Shown here one piece after another: positions 5,174 through 5,191 of a stretch of DNA of 5,191 nucleotides (positions within the stretch are counted from its first letter, which is position 1; each line of letters opens with the position of its first letter). The stretch spans positions 1 through 5,191 of the forward strand of contig JASEHU010000171.1 in the NCBI GenBank assembly GCA_030018635.1. Reading direction: 5' to 3'. This DNA is from a bacterium. GTDB taxonomy: Bacteria > UBA9089 > CG2-30-40-21 > SBAY01. Under the pieces are notes generated by a model, which made no database searches, had not been told where the DNA came from, and saw nothing but the letters and a program-made list of their open reading frames with translations. A program made the position numbers and the translations under genes.

Positions 5174-5189
5174 GAGGCTTGCCTCGTTA
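5174..5189 (+). repeat. Inverted dispersed copy of the palindromic repeat
   Basis: gaggcttgcctcgtta is the exact reverse complement of 1791-1806, a 16-bp match more than 3 kb away. The palindrome GAGGC-TT-GCCTC sits 41 bases past the stop codon of the pyrophosphohydrolase gene, in non-coding sequence. The window ends two bases later, so whether this copy is single or the start of a tandem array cannot be seen. Confidence 0.85.
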
Positions 5190-5191
5190 TT

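Overview
The window is AT-rich bacterial DNA carrying four complete protein genes and several structured non-coding elements. Coding density, Shine-Dalgarno sites and sigma70-type promoters point to a bacterium. I cannot name the phylum. The many short inverted repeats between genes, and one inside a gene, are more typical of repeat-rich uncultured lineages than of a streamlined genome; this is inference.

Layout from left to right. Positions 1-143 hold no gene, but include a C-rich tract (29-49) that is G-rich on the minus strand. On the minus strand, 144-2540 encodes a 798-residue polytopic membrane protein of unknown function with two related extracytoplasmic GATase-like/DUF4350-like domains. 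Three tandem 15-bp palindromic repeat units lie inside this gene and are translated in frame as RLTSL/RLTSL/RLASL. Positions 2541-2796 contain a promoter for that gene, a 118-bp inverted-repeat element with nested, helically phased sub-repeats, and an AT-rich hairpin. Next, still on the minus strand, is a two-gene operon for the peptide/nickel-type ABC permease pair: DppB-like (3705-4637) first, then DppC-like (2797-3621). The two are separated by 83 bp that are largely a long hairpin whose base includes the dppB stop codon. On the plus strand, 4767-5132 encodes a MazG-like all-alpha NTP pyrophosphohydrolase close to the dCTP pyrophosphatase (DCTPP1) type, transcribed divergently from the permeases. 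The last 20 bases contain another copy of the palindromic repeat found inside the 798-residue gene.

How the parts relate. The permease pair would form the membrane channel of an ABC importer, but neither its solute-binding protein nor its ATPases are next to it, so they must be encoded elsewhere. The pyrophosphohydrolase is a house-cleaning nucleotide enzyme with its own strong promoter and no evident functional tie to the transporter. The large membrane protein appears to be a separate transcription unit.

The most notable observations are: (i) a short dispersed palindromic repeat that has entered a reading frame and expanded there in multiples of five codons; (ii) two minus-strand genes whose only good promoter places the transcript start within a few bases of the ATG with no Shine-Dalgarno site, suggesting leaderless mRNAs; and (iii) the 2596-2713 element, which has perfect 12-bp ends and phased GTRGAGATK-type repeats.
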